Positions 46,336-58,800 of a DNA stretch of 64,000 nucleotides are shown in pieces. Origin of the DNA: Angiostrongylus vasorum. Lineage: Eukaryota; Nematoda; Chromadorea; Rhabditida; Metastrongylidae. The stretch covers positions 4,643,001 to 4,707,000 of the forward strand of contig JADANN010000364.1 of NCBI GenBank assembly GCA_018806985.1, given 5' to 3'. Numbering within the stretch: position 1 is the first letter of the stretch; each line of letters opens with the position of its first letter. The translations under genes and the position numbers were made by a program. The notes beneath the pieces were generated by a model that was not told the DNA's origin, did not search any database, and was given only the letters and a program-made list of their open reading frames with translations.

Positions 46336-46644
46336 ACTTGCTCATGAGTAAAGAATGTTTGCTCAACAAGAATGTGAAATAATTGAATTTTAAATGTCGA
46401 GTTTTTCCACAATCTCTTATGTTCTTTTTAGAATGAATGTGGACGTTTGACCTGATGAAGCAAAAATAATGCATTTTTTACCTTGTGAAAATCATTAATG
46501 TGACTTAAAACCACAGTAAGCAAAGTTTCAGAACTGTTCCACTGCACATTGTTGAGGAAGAAATTCACCTTTCTACAACGGTGTAACCCAAGGAATGAGA
46601 TAGTTCTGAAATTGGGAAAGCGCACTTTCGAACGTAGAATCGAA

Positions 46645-47178
46645 TCGAGTCGAAAATTCGATTCTACGGTCCTCCCAGCGCTCTGTTATGTTGCGGAGAC
46701 GTTGGTTGATGCTTCAATTACGTTAAGAATGCTTCGCACTACTCACAAAGCGCTTGATGTCCTCTGAAATATAATCGGCACTCTCAATATCTAGCCGGAA
46801 TGCGAAGCTCTGACCTTCGAAATCTATCACATCTTCGAGATCCAGGAGAATATACATCGATAGCGAAACATAGATGGGCCGGTCACATAATGAGAAGAAC
46901 ACACGATGGATGGACGAAAAGAACAATAGAGTGGACTCCAAGAGAGTGCAAACGTTCCCTAGGATGACCACCTACACGTTGGGCGGACGTGTTCGCAAAC
47001 AAAGTTAATCAGCTGTACCCGCAGCTGCAGTTGTTTTACAGATCACGGTGTGAGCGTTACCATGCTCGAACAAGAGCACCACCATGGACTCGATTGCAAG
47101 AGAAAGGAACGAATGGTATATATGCGGGGGCCGCACAGCTCGTGAAGACGGCCCGTCCAAGTATCCAAGTAAGTAAGT
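46645..47178 (+). pseudogene. RTE-2 retrotransposon, 3' fragment
   Basis: The frame reads DSTVLPALCYVAETLVDASI, later RWAGHIMRRTHDGWTKRTIE followed by WTPRECKRSLG-stop-PPTRWADVF. This is the C-terminal end of an RTE reverse transcriptase, distinct from the copies at 6.6 and 36.5 kb. The 3' end is GTATCCAAGTAAGTAAGTA, a short tandem AAGT tail typical of RTE elements. 5'-truncated, with one stop and frameshifts. Confidence 0.75.
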
Positions 47179-47336
47179 ACTTTCGGCCTAGCACTAGTGA
47201 ATCTTCCCAATAATAGAACAAGCTAAAATTTGTTGAAATCTGTATACTTCTTTATACAAAAACGTTTTAACATTTTGAACAGAAAGAAAATCTGCTTAAA
47301 AACAAACATAATCAACCGCAATTTAATTCTCTAAAA

Positions 47337-47730
47337 ATTGTGACTCCTCCCAACGGTTCACCGCCTCATCGTGGCTGGGAGGTGTTCCCGGGTGTAGGAC
47401 TGCGATGTACAGCCGGGGTATCATCCCCCCGCCAGAGTCTCCCAAGCTGAGAAGGAGTCCGCTTTTTCCATCAGCAAGCCTAGCTAAGAGTAAACTAGTA
47501 CCAGGAATCACTACTGCCCTAGTATGAAACAAGTCGCATGGTGGCAAATCTCCCTCTGATTCACAGGGGTGGCGACTACCTGTGGTGGTGACGACCTGAG
47601 GCAGGCTTTGCCCAGGCTAATCTCGGGACTCCAGGGAACCACAATGGTCAGACCAGCAAAACTTCGAAAAATGGAAATTGTTGCTGAGGCCTGAACAACC
47701 AGTGAGGGTGGGCCATCCAGGTATCCAAGT
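47337..47730 (+). mobile_element. Family-4 non-autonomous repeat, copy 2
   Basis: Partner of 32108-32490. It ends GGGCCATCCAGGTATCCAAGT (47710-47730), close to the RTE-2 3' end GTCCAAGTATCCAAGT (47153-47170). The shared 3' end is what a LINE reverse transcriptase would recognise. It starts about 160 bases from the RTE-2 fragment. Confidence 0.7.
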
Positions 47731-47886
47731 AGGGTTGTAACTAGTTTTCACTGTGGTCTCTTCTTTTTTGTGGTTGTCCAAAGTAACAGAAAGAGATATC
47801 ATTCTGTACCCATGTTTTTACTAGACCGATTTCCGATCATAAGCCATGCTTCTTCCCGCAGGATGAGTGAATTTCGTATTTACGAC

Positions 47887-48137
47887 TCACGTCTAGCCGT
47901 TAAAACACGACAAACAGTCAAAGCCAGATCGATCGGGTGATTTTTTGAAAAGATTTCTCGAGAGTGGAGATTCTGGTCACCTCTCGGCTTATCCCTTTCT
48001 AGATCTGGACTAGAACTCTGCAAGTGATCACCACATGCTTGCATCTCTACATTAGCTCGTCTCTCACTCAAATTAGCGACGATTTTCGGATTGCCTAAGA
48101 TGACCAGCGCCACAAGCTGGTCCCACTTTCCGTTCAT
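47887..48137 (-). other. Unassigned open frame ending at a donor
   Basis: From ATG 48137 (MNGKWDQLVALVILGNPKIV) the frame runs 80-odd codons to LTVCRVLTAR, followed by GTGAGT near 47890. It could be a first exon on the minus strand. Charged, with no signal peptide and no family recognised. Confidence 0.25.
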
Positions 48138-48383
48138 TTCTTTTCGAACTTACATTCTAGCACTTTTTTTCGGATGCTTTGTTTTAAAAGAAGATTGAAG
48201 TACCAGAATGAATGAAGAATTCAGTTCTCCACAACTTCTGTGTAGTTTCATTACGGTACTATTCTTTCATCGATTTCACCTCTTTAATTGATTTAATGTG
48301 TGCGTATAGGCAATAAAAACTAAGATGAGCTCTACTGTATCAAAATCTCTCGCCATCCAGAAAGAACTAGAAACTTTTAGTCA

Positions 48384-48645
48384 CTTTTTTTATTTACTGC
48401 CTAATCTTCTTCATGGTAAGTGTAGTGAAATGCTAAGGTGTAACTACAACGATGCTGAGATATTTGCAAAACTCTGGACCATAGACACGCCGAAGGTCTA
48501 AACACGGTGGAAAGAAAGGCAAAACCGCATGGTGTGGTGGTGAACGCTTTAGCGGAGAGGGTAATAGCATGTTCGATCCCCACCACAGACACCTGCGGTC
48601 CGCGATTTTACAAATATCTCAGCATCATTGAGAATTTTTAGTTTG
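48384..48645. mobile_element. SINE1 inverted dimer
   Basis: The T-rich left end TTTTTTTATTTACTGCC and a minus-orientation tail are joined to a plus-orientation head with a good B-box (GTTCGATCCCCACC). Flanks AAACTTTTAGT (left) and GAATTTTTAGT (right) look like a slightly diverged target duplication. Confidence 0.65.
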
Positions 48646-48821
48646 CACAGGTACTATGGACTAAATGATTTTCTCCTTTGCTAATGACTCTCCATAGACA
48701 AATACCGCCAAAGGATTGGCTGTCTTAGGAATGCGTTTGAAACAACGGACACGTATGCGAATTTAAGAATTAGGATAGAATTTTGCCTCTATGCACAGCA
48801 GCGGTAATCCTGTTCCAAGAT

Positions 48822-49127
48822 AAAAAAAGATAAAGCTTTTCGCGTTGATCAATCCCTGAGGGGAACCACCATGCATTCAACTTCACCAAGTGTCGTTGCA
48901 GGTCACTAGATGTATATCTGGCCTATACAATGATTTAAAGCGACCTAGCAATCTGTCATCTCAATTTACTATCCTTCCACACAAATCTAGTAGAAATTTT
49001 TCGAACTTGAAAGGGTTGAAGACTTGGAAAGCTGCGACTGATCCAACTTAAGAAGCCCAGGGCCATGTTCGAACCAATGACTATGTGTGTATCGCAGTGC
49101 ACCCTAACCACTGCGCTACACGCGCCC
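48822..49127 (-). mobile_element. SINE2 copy
   Basis: Tail at the left. At the right the head is GGGCGCGTGTAGCGCAGTGG on minus, with ATTGGTTCGAAC as B-box. The body is more diverged than in other copies. Confidence 0.7.
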
Positions 49128-51277
49128 ACTCTTCATCCAGTCCTCCATAAAAAATCTAATATTAGGAAAAACAAGAGAGGAGTGTTTGGTAGGAGTTCTG
49201 CTTTAAGCTTTTGCCTCACGAAACCGTACTTCGTGGAGTTTTTTCGCTGTCAGCCTACGACGAGCGGTCTCACACTAATTCTTGAAACCTGAACATTCTT
49301 GGTGATTCGACCTGTTACATCCAACTGCCACTCAACAATTGGGATTCGCGGCTATTACAGAATTACTGCCATTTTGAATGAATTCGATCCGCATGGCAGC
49401 AAATTTTCTCCGATTCATGAAGCTCACAAAGTGCCTGCGCTAACGATCTGAGTCTCCAAGCACGATTATCACAAGTTTTATGATAAAAGCGGTCAGCATT
49501 CAATAAAGTAATACTACAGAGCCTCAAGTTGTAGTCAAAAAGTTGACGCATGGCAACAGAACAAATGGGAGAAGTGCTTAGATGTATGGATTCACAAGAG
49601 ATGTGAATACGGATCATTTATCTAAACAAAGTAGCCGGTTGATACGTAGACACTTAAACGGCTCGTCTTTAAGAAAGATCGTGTTGTACCAGTAAAATTT
49701 TCGTTTGTCTAATTACTTTCCAGTCCGTTAAGAATATTTTTCATTTGAATCTAGACAGACTAGTGCAAGAGCTTTTTCAGGTAGTCACTGTATGCAGCTG
49801 GCGCCTTTTGTATGTCGGAGACTAGTTCGCTACTGTGCGACTAGGTCACTCCCAGAATGGCGTTGATTTTTTGATTTACTCCTAGATGATCTTTTGGATA
49901 ACAATGTGTTGAACTATTTTATACCAGCTCTGAAGATTATTCTGTGGATAATCCCAAACCCAACTTTACATCGCAGGTCGAGGAGCAACCCTAGCTACAG
50001 TGAGGTCGTGAACGACTAAGAATTCTTTTGATAACCAGTAAAAGCAAAAGTGATGCACTAGCAATTTTTCAAAGCGATGTCGAAGTAGAATTAAAAAGGA
50101 AAAAGTTCGTTTTATTCCCTTCGCTTCCCATCATCCTTAAAGGTGTTTGATCCGCGGTTAATCGGTATGATCGCGCAAGCTTTTCTCACATTCGTTTGCT
50201 TTAGACGGCGATGACCAGCAGCAATCACGTTATATTCCAGATCGACTCCCGCTCAACTTCCTTGACCGATTCATCCTTTCTTAAATTACGCTAGCAGCTC
50301 CACTCATGGTAGCTCTTTCGATAGCTCTGATTGCTGCCATTCTACACTTGACCAATTCGGTACGCTCAACTTCACGGAAACGTTAATAAATCTGCTTGAA
50401 CGTCATCTTTTTGCGACATCCATTTCGTTCCAATACAACCTTTCCCTAAGAAAACATTGGGTATATTAAAGAAAACCTTTCAAGATATAAATTTTCATGT
50501 GTGAAATGGTGTTTAGAAGTTATATCAAATTTAGAGTGGACTCTATGTGATGCTCTCTAATGGTCGTAATAGTAAATTGGCATAAAACTTAAGCAAAACT
50601 ATAATGAGAAATGTTAGAGGAAAAAATGTTCTGTGACAAATGTATTGCTTCTATCGATGCCCTGACGTTTAATGGCCATTGATATGTTGTGGGAATTATG
50701 GAAACGATGAACACTATTTGTATTTATCCCTCTCACGAGTATCGTGCCACGTTTTGCTCCTAGGTCTAAAACAGCAGCATTTTGATGGAAGCTGGTTTTA
50801 TAACTACAGCTATTTTCTTTGATTGCTGACAAACTGGAATAAATTTTCCATAACAACTTTACTGAGCGTTAGCCGTGAGTTATAGTTCCCATCAAAGTGA
50901 ACTAATGCTTGGACTGTGAACTATCTAAATTTGTTGAAAGTTAGCCAAAGTTAATTGAACACTGAATAGCAATCTCACGTTTTTTTTTCAAAAATATTGG
51001 AATGTAGTGCTTGGTGCGCTGAAACATTTTCCTGAAAACAGCGGAAACATACAATCACTAGATTAAAATCAAAGGGATGCCTTGAACACTAACTAAAACC
51101 GTTCCTTTACTAGGCCAGTTTTTTTCCTATCAGACGATTTATGGATAAAGAACGGTAGTGGTAGTCGTTTGGCTACAAAGATTACCTTCTCGTATCAACG
51201 TTGTAATTTAGGACTGTACATGGTTTCTTTTTATTATCCTTTCTGCATTTTCTTATCACCAAACCATGCCTTCCAAA
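49128..51277. other. No supported gene or named repeat
   Basis: Frames at 49363-49617 and 50614-50856 on minus have no recognisable feature. A minus-strand stretch after GTTTTCTTAG near 50447 reads KVVLERNGCRKKMTFKQIY before a stop and could be a decayed exon; I cannot assign it. Confidence 0.35.
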
Positions 51278-51566
51278 GGAAAAAGGATGAAGGATAAAGC
51301 TCTCGGCGTTGATCAAATCCCTGAGGGAGGCACCATGCAATCGACTTCATTAAGCATCGTTGGAGGTTATTGAATGCATATCTGGCCCTTTACAATGACT
51401 CGCAGTGGCCTACCGATGTATCGAGCCAGTGCTCCTATACTCCCAAACAAGTCTGGTACCAATTTGCCGACCCCGGAGGAATGGAAGGCTTGGTGGGCCA
51501 TGGGCGCGGGGATCGATTCCACGCGTGCGTTGCCGGACATCTCCGACCACTGCGCCACGCGCGCCA
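51278..51566 (-). mobile_element. SINE2 copy (best preserved)
   Basis: Full order on minus: head GGCGCGCGTGGCGCAGTGGT, B-box region GGAATCGATCCCC, core GGCAAATTGGTACCAGACTT, tail GAGCTTTATCCTTCATCC. A useful reference copy for the family. Confidence 0.85.
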
Positions 51567-52372
51567 GTCTATTATTGATGCTTTCCAAAAAGGAAGAAAA
51601 ATCCCTTTTAAGCCAATTTGTTCTTGTTTATGGCGATAGTACATGTGCTTCCACGGCAACAGGATTGAGATGGAAAGAGTCTGTACTGCGCGTCATCATG
51701 AAACATCTATTAAAACTGAAATCCCGAAAGTCTTGTTCCATGTATTTATTTACAAGCTGGCACACTTCATTCTAATCGTTGTTTGTTTTTCGAGATGTTT
51801 TCTGCTGTATATTAAACATCGAGTGTTCTTAAACTAACACCAGCTTTCTCTTAAATTTGCTAGTCACACAACGAAGCAAGAAGCAATGGGGAAATGGACG
51901 AGGTCCGGAGAAAATTGAAACACCTTCAAAGAATACCGTCGAAAGCTAGGCTGACGTTTTGCGTTAGCCTCATAGGCTTGATGCATTTGGAGTTCAAGTC
52001 AACTTACAAATCATCAAGCCATGGACGAACTCATGCACGAATCTGACCAAATCGGTGAATGTCAGTCGCAAGACAATGGAACAAGCAAGAACAGCTTGAC
52101 TATTTAAGCTCTCATCATATTTAAGAGCACGATTTCATTTAAAGATGCCCATTGTCAGACAGCGAAATCAATTAAGGTATCCTACTGAGTGTGACTCTGG
52201 AAATTTCAACTGTAAAACTCCAGATTTCGAGCACTAGTCTCCAACAGAGGCTCTTTGAGGCGTTTATTATTAATGTCATAATTTTCGTAAGGACGTTCTA
52301 CTTTCAAACAGCTTCACTCATATCAAAGGCAACATCAATATGTAGGAGAATTTGGAGTGTCAGCGCAGGGTT
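51567..52372. other. No supported feature
   Basis: Short frames only; no named repeat. Confidence 0.35.
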
Positions 52373-52560
52373 AGCTTTTTTATTTGCTGCCTACTAAAAT
52401 TTTACTATGGTAGAGAAACGAAGAATCCACATGTTGTGATGGTGAACGCGTTGGCCTCTGGAAAAAGGGTAACAGCGCGTTCGTTCTCCACCGCGGACAC
52501 CTACATTCCGGAGTTTTGCAAATATCTCATCACCATTGTGGTTGTATATCAACGCAGTGT
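52373..52560. mobile_element. SINE1 copy with inverted T-rich end
   Basis: The left end TTTTTTATTTGCTGCCTAC is the reversed SINE1 tail. The rest is a plus-orientation head and body (GTGATGGTGAACGCGTTGGC, GCGCGTTCGTTCTCC). Flanks CGCAGGGTT and CGCAGTGTT may be a target duplication. Confidence 0.65.
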
Positions 52561-52639
52561 TCACAACCACACCACACATGTAATCAGTTCAACAATTTAA
52601 TATTCATTACATGGGCTCCTCAACCTACCCGGGTCAACC

Positions 52640-52705
52640 TCCTCCGACCACGCCTCAGACCCACCAAGCCTATTCAAGGTCGGAAAAATTGGTACCAGAC
52701 ATCTT
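52640..52705 (+). repeat. SINE2/SINE3 core fragment
   Basis: CCCACCAAGCC, then AAGGTCGGAAAAATTGGTAC and CAGAC, match the core just downstream of the tRNA-like head in SINE2, plus orientation. The head and tail are missing. Confidence 0.5.
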
Positions 52706-52736
52706 TGTTTCTAATTCGCATTTAGACACTATCTGT

Positions 52737-53117
52737 TTTATTTTATTTTATTTTATTTTTACTCGTCTTCACGTCTACTGCGCGGACCCTAGCACTTCTC
52801 ACATCCAGTTCGTTTCTTCGCATCGATAGCCCACGAAGGCCTTCCAAGTCTTCACGTGTAGCTTCGGTTGCTGCTTTAGGATTTTCATTTCATCCTGAAT
52901 GTCGTAGAATGCAGGTCGAGAGTTCTGTCTGGAGTCCTGAGATAGCCGGACTGGAGCGTTTCCAAGTGGACTGCAGAGAGTGATTTTTTCCCAAAGAAGC
53001 CCAGTACCAATCTCCCGACCCCCGGAAGGATGAGAGGCTTAGTTGGTCGAGGGCGGAATCGAGCTAGCACCATGCTCGTGATAACGGACATCACTACCAC
53101 TGTGCCATCCGCTCCCT
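52737..53117 (-). mobile_element. SINE3 copy
   Basis: The left (3') end is a TTTTA repeat at 52737-52760. Body as in the other SINE3 copies. The head at the right is GGATGGCACAGTGGTAGTGA with B-box CTAGCTCGATTCCGCC on minus. Confidence 0.8.
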
Positions 53118-53238
53118 GCTATCTCAGGGTTCCAGGGAAAATCGACTAGTGCAGCATTCAAAAACATTTATGACTACGGCGAAAATGTTCAAGCCGGGAT
53201 CCATAGTTGTGGAATACGTGGAAATGTGGGTCATGTTA

Positions 53239-53493
53239 CAAAAAAGGTTAAAGCTCTCGGCGTTGATCTATCCCCTGAGGAATGCACCATGAATTCGAAG
53301 CATCGTTGGAGGTGAGCGAATGCATATCTGGCCAATATAGTGACATGAGGTGGCCTACCAATGTATCGAGCCAATGATGCTATCCTCCCAGCTACATCTG
53401 GTAGCAATCCGACGACCCCTGAGGGCTGGAGAGCTTATTGGGCCTGAGGCACGGGAATTCCCATGTGTATTGCAGGGCGCCTCTGACCGTTGC
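53239..53493 (-). mobile_element. SINE2 copy
   Basis: Tail AAGCTCTCGGCGTTGATC at the left. The body is diverged and the head at the right partly decayed (CTGCAACGGTCAGAGGCGCC on minus). Confidence 0.65.
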
Positions 53494-53532
53494 AGTCATG
53501 TTATACTAAGTAAAAAATAATAATTTAATATC

Positions 53533-53865
53533 TCACAACCACATTGAACAGGTCACATATCTTGACGCTGCAGAACTGAAAATTGACAGGTCGTGCGATT
53601 CGTGGCATAGATCTTGAAATTCACGTGCAAATGCCAATACAAGAGCAGAACGAGTATGCGTAAATAAAGTGAGGCGTTCAGGGCGTTCAGGACGAGGCTG
53701 TCCTCGTGGAAGGTCACCAGTCCCACAGATCACGTGTGCACAGGAGTCATCGAAGATACGACGAAGGCAAAGGTTACCGTTCCTCTTTGCAATACTTCGC
53801 CCTCTGTTTCTAGAGATTCCACTTATCATTAATTCAATAACTGCGTTGCTACTGATCGTTGCCAT
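53533..53865 (-). other. Unassigned open frame, 110 codons
   Basis: From ATG 53865 to TGA, with MATISSNAVIELMISGISRN at the start, a basic Cys-containing middle (CLRRIFDDSCAHVICG) and a Pro/Arg-rich linker. It has no signal peptide, no recognised family and no introns. It may be chance, as the opposite strand is also open. Confidence 0.2.
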
Positions 53866-54784
53866 CTCTTGTTGGCACTAGGGTAACAGAGAAAAAAGGC
53901 AGGATCAACTGCTGTTTCTGAAGTGAAGTTCGTCCCTAATCTATTGTTTCACTCAGCGTACGACATCTCTCAGGAAGTGAACTACGCACCCATGGATGGA
54001 AGATTAGGAGTCACAAAAAGGAATTCATTACGTGAACGGAAAATCAGAGATGGACAACTATGGTACTGAGGTTCCATTTTTTGATTTCATGGATTTTTTG
54101 TGTGTAAAATATTCGGCGATGTACACATAATAGACTTATGGCATAAGAGATGTAGGACGAAGACGTTACTATTAAATATAACTAAGTAGTCATGTTGCGA
54201 ATTTTGAGATTTTCCGACAATCCAGCACCGTCTTGTCAAGCATTAAAGTGAAGGCAAACAGTGGTTGTTTAGCATGAAATATCTAATCTCAAGCTGAATA
54301 TTTAAGCAGTAGGAACTTTTCGGAAATTCGATAATATCAACCAAAAAGCCTTTCGAATCAACTTCTTTTTTTACACTCTTATAAACTGAGACATTCCAAC
54401 TACCAAATTTTGAGCCATCAGTTTTAAAGCAAAGACTAATGCATTGTCTAGCCTTCTCGATCATCCCGACGCTCGTTGCACACGTTACGATTCGAGAAGT
54501 CATAATATTATAGCTGATTCGAGGTGCCAAGCTTTAAATTCACCGTAACCCTATCCTGAGTCAGATTTAGTTTCGGCGAGCGTTTCGATGTCTCATTGGC
54601 GAGTAACCTTTCAAAGAAGTTGTTTCTCTTCGCATAGAATCCATTATAGGTGCATATTACAATGAGCAAGAAAAATGAGAAGAAATTTCCTGCGCAAAAA
54701 AAAAGCTCTAAACAATTTGCAGAACGGTATGCTCTTTGCCATTAACTTAGTTCGTCCAGCACCCATTCATTAGATTATTGTGAC
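53866..54784. other. No supported feature
   Basis: No exon, RNA gene or named repeat recognised. A 95-codon minus frame at 54243-54530 has no recognisable motif. Confidence 0.3.
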
Positions 54785-55065
54785 TTCCCAGCTCGATAAT
54801 GCACATTATTTTTTTCATGGCAGGGTATTATCTGAAATACAACAACAACGATGCTGAGATATTTGCAAACCCAGACCCCAGACCAAAAATAGAATCTGCG
54901 ACTACCCTATCCGGGAGCTGATGTGCTATGCTCCGCACGAACCGAGGCCTTTACTTTGTTAAGATGAGGCTTCGAGTTTTGCTCATATCTCAGCCATCCT
55001 TGTGGTTGCACTTTACATAATACATGGAAGTGTGAAAAGTAATTGCCATGAAAAAAATAGTGGGC
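54785..55065. mobile_element. SINE1-derived hairpin element
   Basis: The ends GCACATTATTTTTTTCATGG (left) and its near-inverse CCATGAAAAAAATAGTGGGC (right) pair. The inner arms carry ATGCTGAGATATTTGCAAAC and its inverse. The tRNA-like heads in the centre are badly eroded. This is an older inverted SINE1 dimer. Confidence 0.6.
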
Positions 55066-55079
55066 ACTAGATAAAAGTT

Positions 55080-55320
55080 ATACCACTGTGCTTTCGACTA
55101 CGGCGTCAGCTTGACTGGGTTCAATGCCAACTTGTGATCTCCAGATAATTCCTATTGACGAATGATTGCTGATGGCACCGTTAGGTTAAGGAACCGGCCG
55201 AGAGAAACGTAATGCAAGGGCCTCAGTGGTGCAGTGGACATGACGTGAGTCTCCGGACAAGGTAGCGGCGGTTTCGAAACTGGCCATGGGATTGAGTTTT
55301 GCAAATGTCGTTGTTGCTCT
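55080..55320 (+). mobile_element. SINE1 copy, diverged
   Basis: 5' part with GACTGGGTTCAATGCC and ACGAATGATTGCTGATGGC, then head GGGCCTCAGTGGTGCAGTGG with B-box-like GGCGGTTTCGAAACTGG, ending GAGTTTTGCAAATGTC. It adjoins the hairpin element. Confidence 0.6.
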
Positions 55321-55865
55321 ATTGCTTTAATCTTACTAGTTCTTTCACACGTTCCCAACAATTTTTTTAATGACCAGCTTCGACTGATGTCTTCAAATGG
55401 TCACCGACAATGACAGTGGGTCGTCGTCTTCCTCCTCCACCTCTTCCCCAGTGCTTTCATATCAACCCCACGACGAAACTTTGAGCTTCATCTCGAACTC
55501 GTTGACGTTTCTGTAGTAAAGTAAAATGTTGCTGTTGCAAACTTTTCCTGTGATCTTACGTCCAAGTTTAAATTTTTACAAAAACAATGCTTGAATTTTT
55601 CGTTCGTTTATCCTCTTCAGTCTAAACCAGTATTCTAAATTGCAAGATTAGACATTTCATGCTGAACAGCACAATGAAGGATTTCAATCATTATAACTGT
55701 CCCTCTTTTCGATAAACCGATACGACGTTTATGCGCAAGATTTTCCTGCAGACAAAAAAGGCCGGCGAAAATGCCGAAGTTAATATGAATTGACTGAATC
55801 GCAGAAAACCTGCAGAAATTTAGAAATGTTGAGTCCATTCTAAAAACGAAATGTGGAAAATTCAG

Positions 55866-58800
55866 TGTATGAATCCATACTTTTGAATGAAGACCAAGGT
55901 GTGGAGGAAGTCGACCCGTTTTTCGTCACCCGACCGCCACAGCGTACTACATTGGCTGTGAAGTACAGCTCTATCGATGACCGGCTTCTTTATGGAAAAG
56001 AACGCTCCAGAGAGGAAGCAAGTGGCGTAGAACTCAAGGTAAAAGAACCCTGAAAAAAAAACTGCATATAAATACCTATCAGTAATTCTCAGAATTTTTC
56101 CAGCTCCATTTTGACTTTAAGTAGATATTCTTATAGTCATGGTATTGTTTAGAATAAGAAGAGTACTAAGAGCACGACTAGGGCCAGGGTATCCCTTCGC
56201 CTCGTTACTATTCCACCGATGTCCACCACCCCGCTCTCGCCGTTCAGATATGTGAGTACGGAAATTTCCTTTTTGTATTCTTTTTGCACTTTGATTGGAC
56301 CACTTCTTTTAAGCGTCGTCCATACCTACGCAAAGCTGAGTACGTTTCTTCGAGGTCGGAAAATTACAGAATGACGGATTTTTACGTGTTTCTCGTAACA
56401 GCTTCGAATATCACTTTTCGTTCATTTTTTCGGATTTCTATACCTTCTGAAAATCTCTACTTGTAGAATTCATGCATTCCTCTGCAGTATCCAAATCTCT
56501 CGACTTGGCAGCTGATTATATGTGTAGTGAGGATTACATTTGCAATATATGTCCCGTTTTTTATAGCGCCCTTATGGTTTCTGGATTTGGGCCACATTCG
56601 GATGAACTAAGGAAGACCACGACTTTCACAACGATTCCACAACAAGGTTATCCAAATTAGCACCTCAACTCGTAACTATTCAAAAACATTTTTAGACGAG
56701 ATAAAGGCAAATTTAAGCACTGGCGACAGTGCAAGACATAAGCATGCACCAGTGTCTAGGGTCTGCTCTAGGTGACAAGTCGCCTTCAAACGTATTGTTT
56801 ACTGTGGCCTATCATCCCTTCATCTATGTTAAGGTTAAATACGAAGTAATTCGAGCGGGAACGGAGTGGCAGCAAACTCTGTGCGACCTTTCATCCAACA
56901 ATACTGTAGAAAGTATACGAAGGGCACTACACTTTGGGTGGGATGCCCTTTTTCAAAGCGATTTTGGCAAAAAAAGAATTAATGACAAGCTTAGCAGAAT
57001 GCGACGTAGCACTGGTTTAGACTTAGCCGTGCTTCCATGTGGAAATCTTTAACTCTTTCCTCTTCTAGAGAAGTTGCTAGGTGAAGAGCGCCTGCTATGA
57101 ATTGTAGTTCGCTACCCAAAAACACCGGCGGCAACAACCAGCCGTTAAACAATTGGGGCGGTTGCAAAAGATGAAATGTGAAAACTGCGCAATTTCCCAC
57201 AAACAAAATAAAATTTCACTCTAAAAAATTTTTGAATAAACAAAGCGAATAGGTTCCAAGGAGCTAATCGAATAAGCTAATTAACAATCAATCGATAAGT
57301 AGTCGATCAGTACTTCGGATATGTGTATACTATCGAGTTTTGTTTTAACCGAGTTCTTGATTCTGGTTCCCTTTTGTTGTCGAATGTTATCACTTTCAGC
57401 AATTTTGAATCCGAACCACAATTCACCGACGGCTACGAATCCATTGCTTCCAATCATTCCCGTTAACGGTACTATAAAATTGTTTCGAAGCCTATCATTA
57501 GAAATTATTATTTATTAAAATTGTGGGAAACACTACCTATAGAAATTTTTTTCACTTTAAGAACTAAACATCACGAATTCGCTTCTACCAGTTCGAAGCA
57601 CGGATTCAAAGCCAATCCCATTCCCATCGCAGGTTTGATTTCTTTTTTCTCTTAGTATGGATTTGAGAAAGGAATATAAGATGAGCAACAACAGCCAAGC
57701 AGAACAATTGACGTTGTTGTCTCCAGACAGGTATTCAGATCCCTGAATTCGGTCCTTCGAAAGCGAATCAAGATTCTATCCATCGGACGAGTTTTCCACT
57801 ATTACGGTGCAATATAACTCCAACTTCAGTAATTTGATAAAATTCCCACGTGTACTTCCACATTCCACATGATTAGGTTATTTGAAGTGTCAGAGGAAAG
57901 CAAAGATTCTCGTGAATGATGGATCTCACGACTAATTGAGGAACTTCAGTCCATATTCCGAAAAGCATCGCGCACACCAAACAAGGACTCAGTCATCGTT
58001 CCTCTCTCATCAGCAACAGGTCTCTAAGATCTTTTGGATTTTTTCTGTTGCCCTCCATTACTCAATCTGGGTTCTTTCGGGTTTATCACAAGCAATCCAG
58101 TGATTCACACCTTTTTGCCACGAATCTCACTCCTTACGTGACAGCGCCATTAATTTCTTGTTTCAGCGCCTATCGAAGGAAATGCCTACACTGATACTAC
58201 ATCCGCTGGCTCAGTCAAGAAGGAAGTTATATCCTTAAAAAAATTTTTGCTTACGTTGAAATCTTCATATTAGCTAAAAAATTCTCGAGAAGTTTGCTCT
58301 TAAAATCATTATGCTTTAATAGATCTACATTTTAATAATTCACGGAAGTAAAACCAAGATAATACGTGTAACAGTAAATTCTACTGACGAATTCAATATT
58401 TCATGCTGGTTCTATCAATGGAAAAATCAAGTTGGATTTCATAGCTTCATAACGATTTCCGAGGCAGACAATTAATACTTTGGGAATTGTAGATCCCTAT
58501 AACTGCCGATTATTCGGTTGACGGAACCACTACAGAAGCCGTGGACAGGGTCGTACCAGCCAAAGCACTTCTTTCTTCGAAGCACATCGGCTCTAGGTAA
58601 AAAAATACATGGGACTTAAAATTCATACGTTTTAAGAGACATGAAGTGGGTTAATCCTGATCGCACTCTCTTTAATATCGTTTGACTCTGGAATTCGAAA
58701 TCTCACTTTCATCACTCCTCTTTTTACCTTTGAAAGTCACTGTTCCATCGTTTTCCACTGAGCGGTTTGCTCACACTTGCTATGTGAAATCATCATCAAA

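Noticed and set aside
50230..50460. Possible minus-strand exon with AIRAIERATMSGAAS
   Set aside because: Interrupted by stops on both sides and not assignable to a family.
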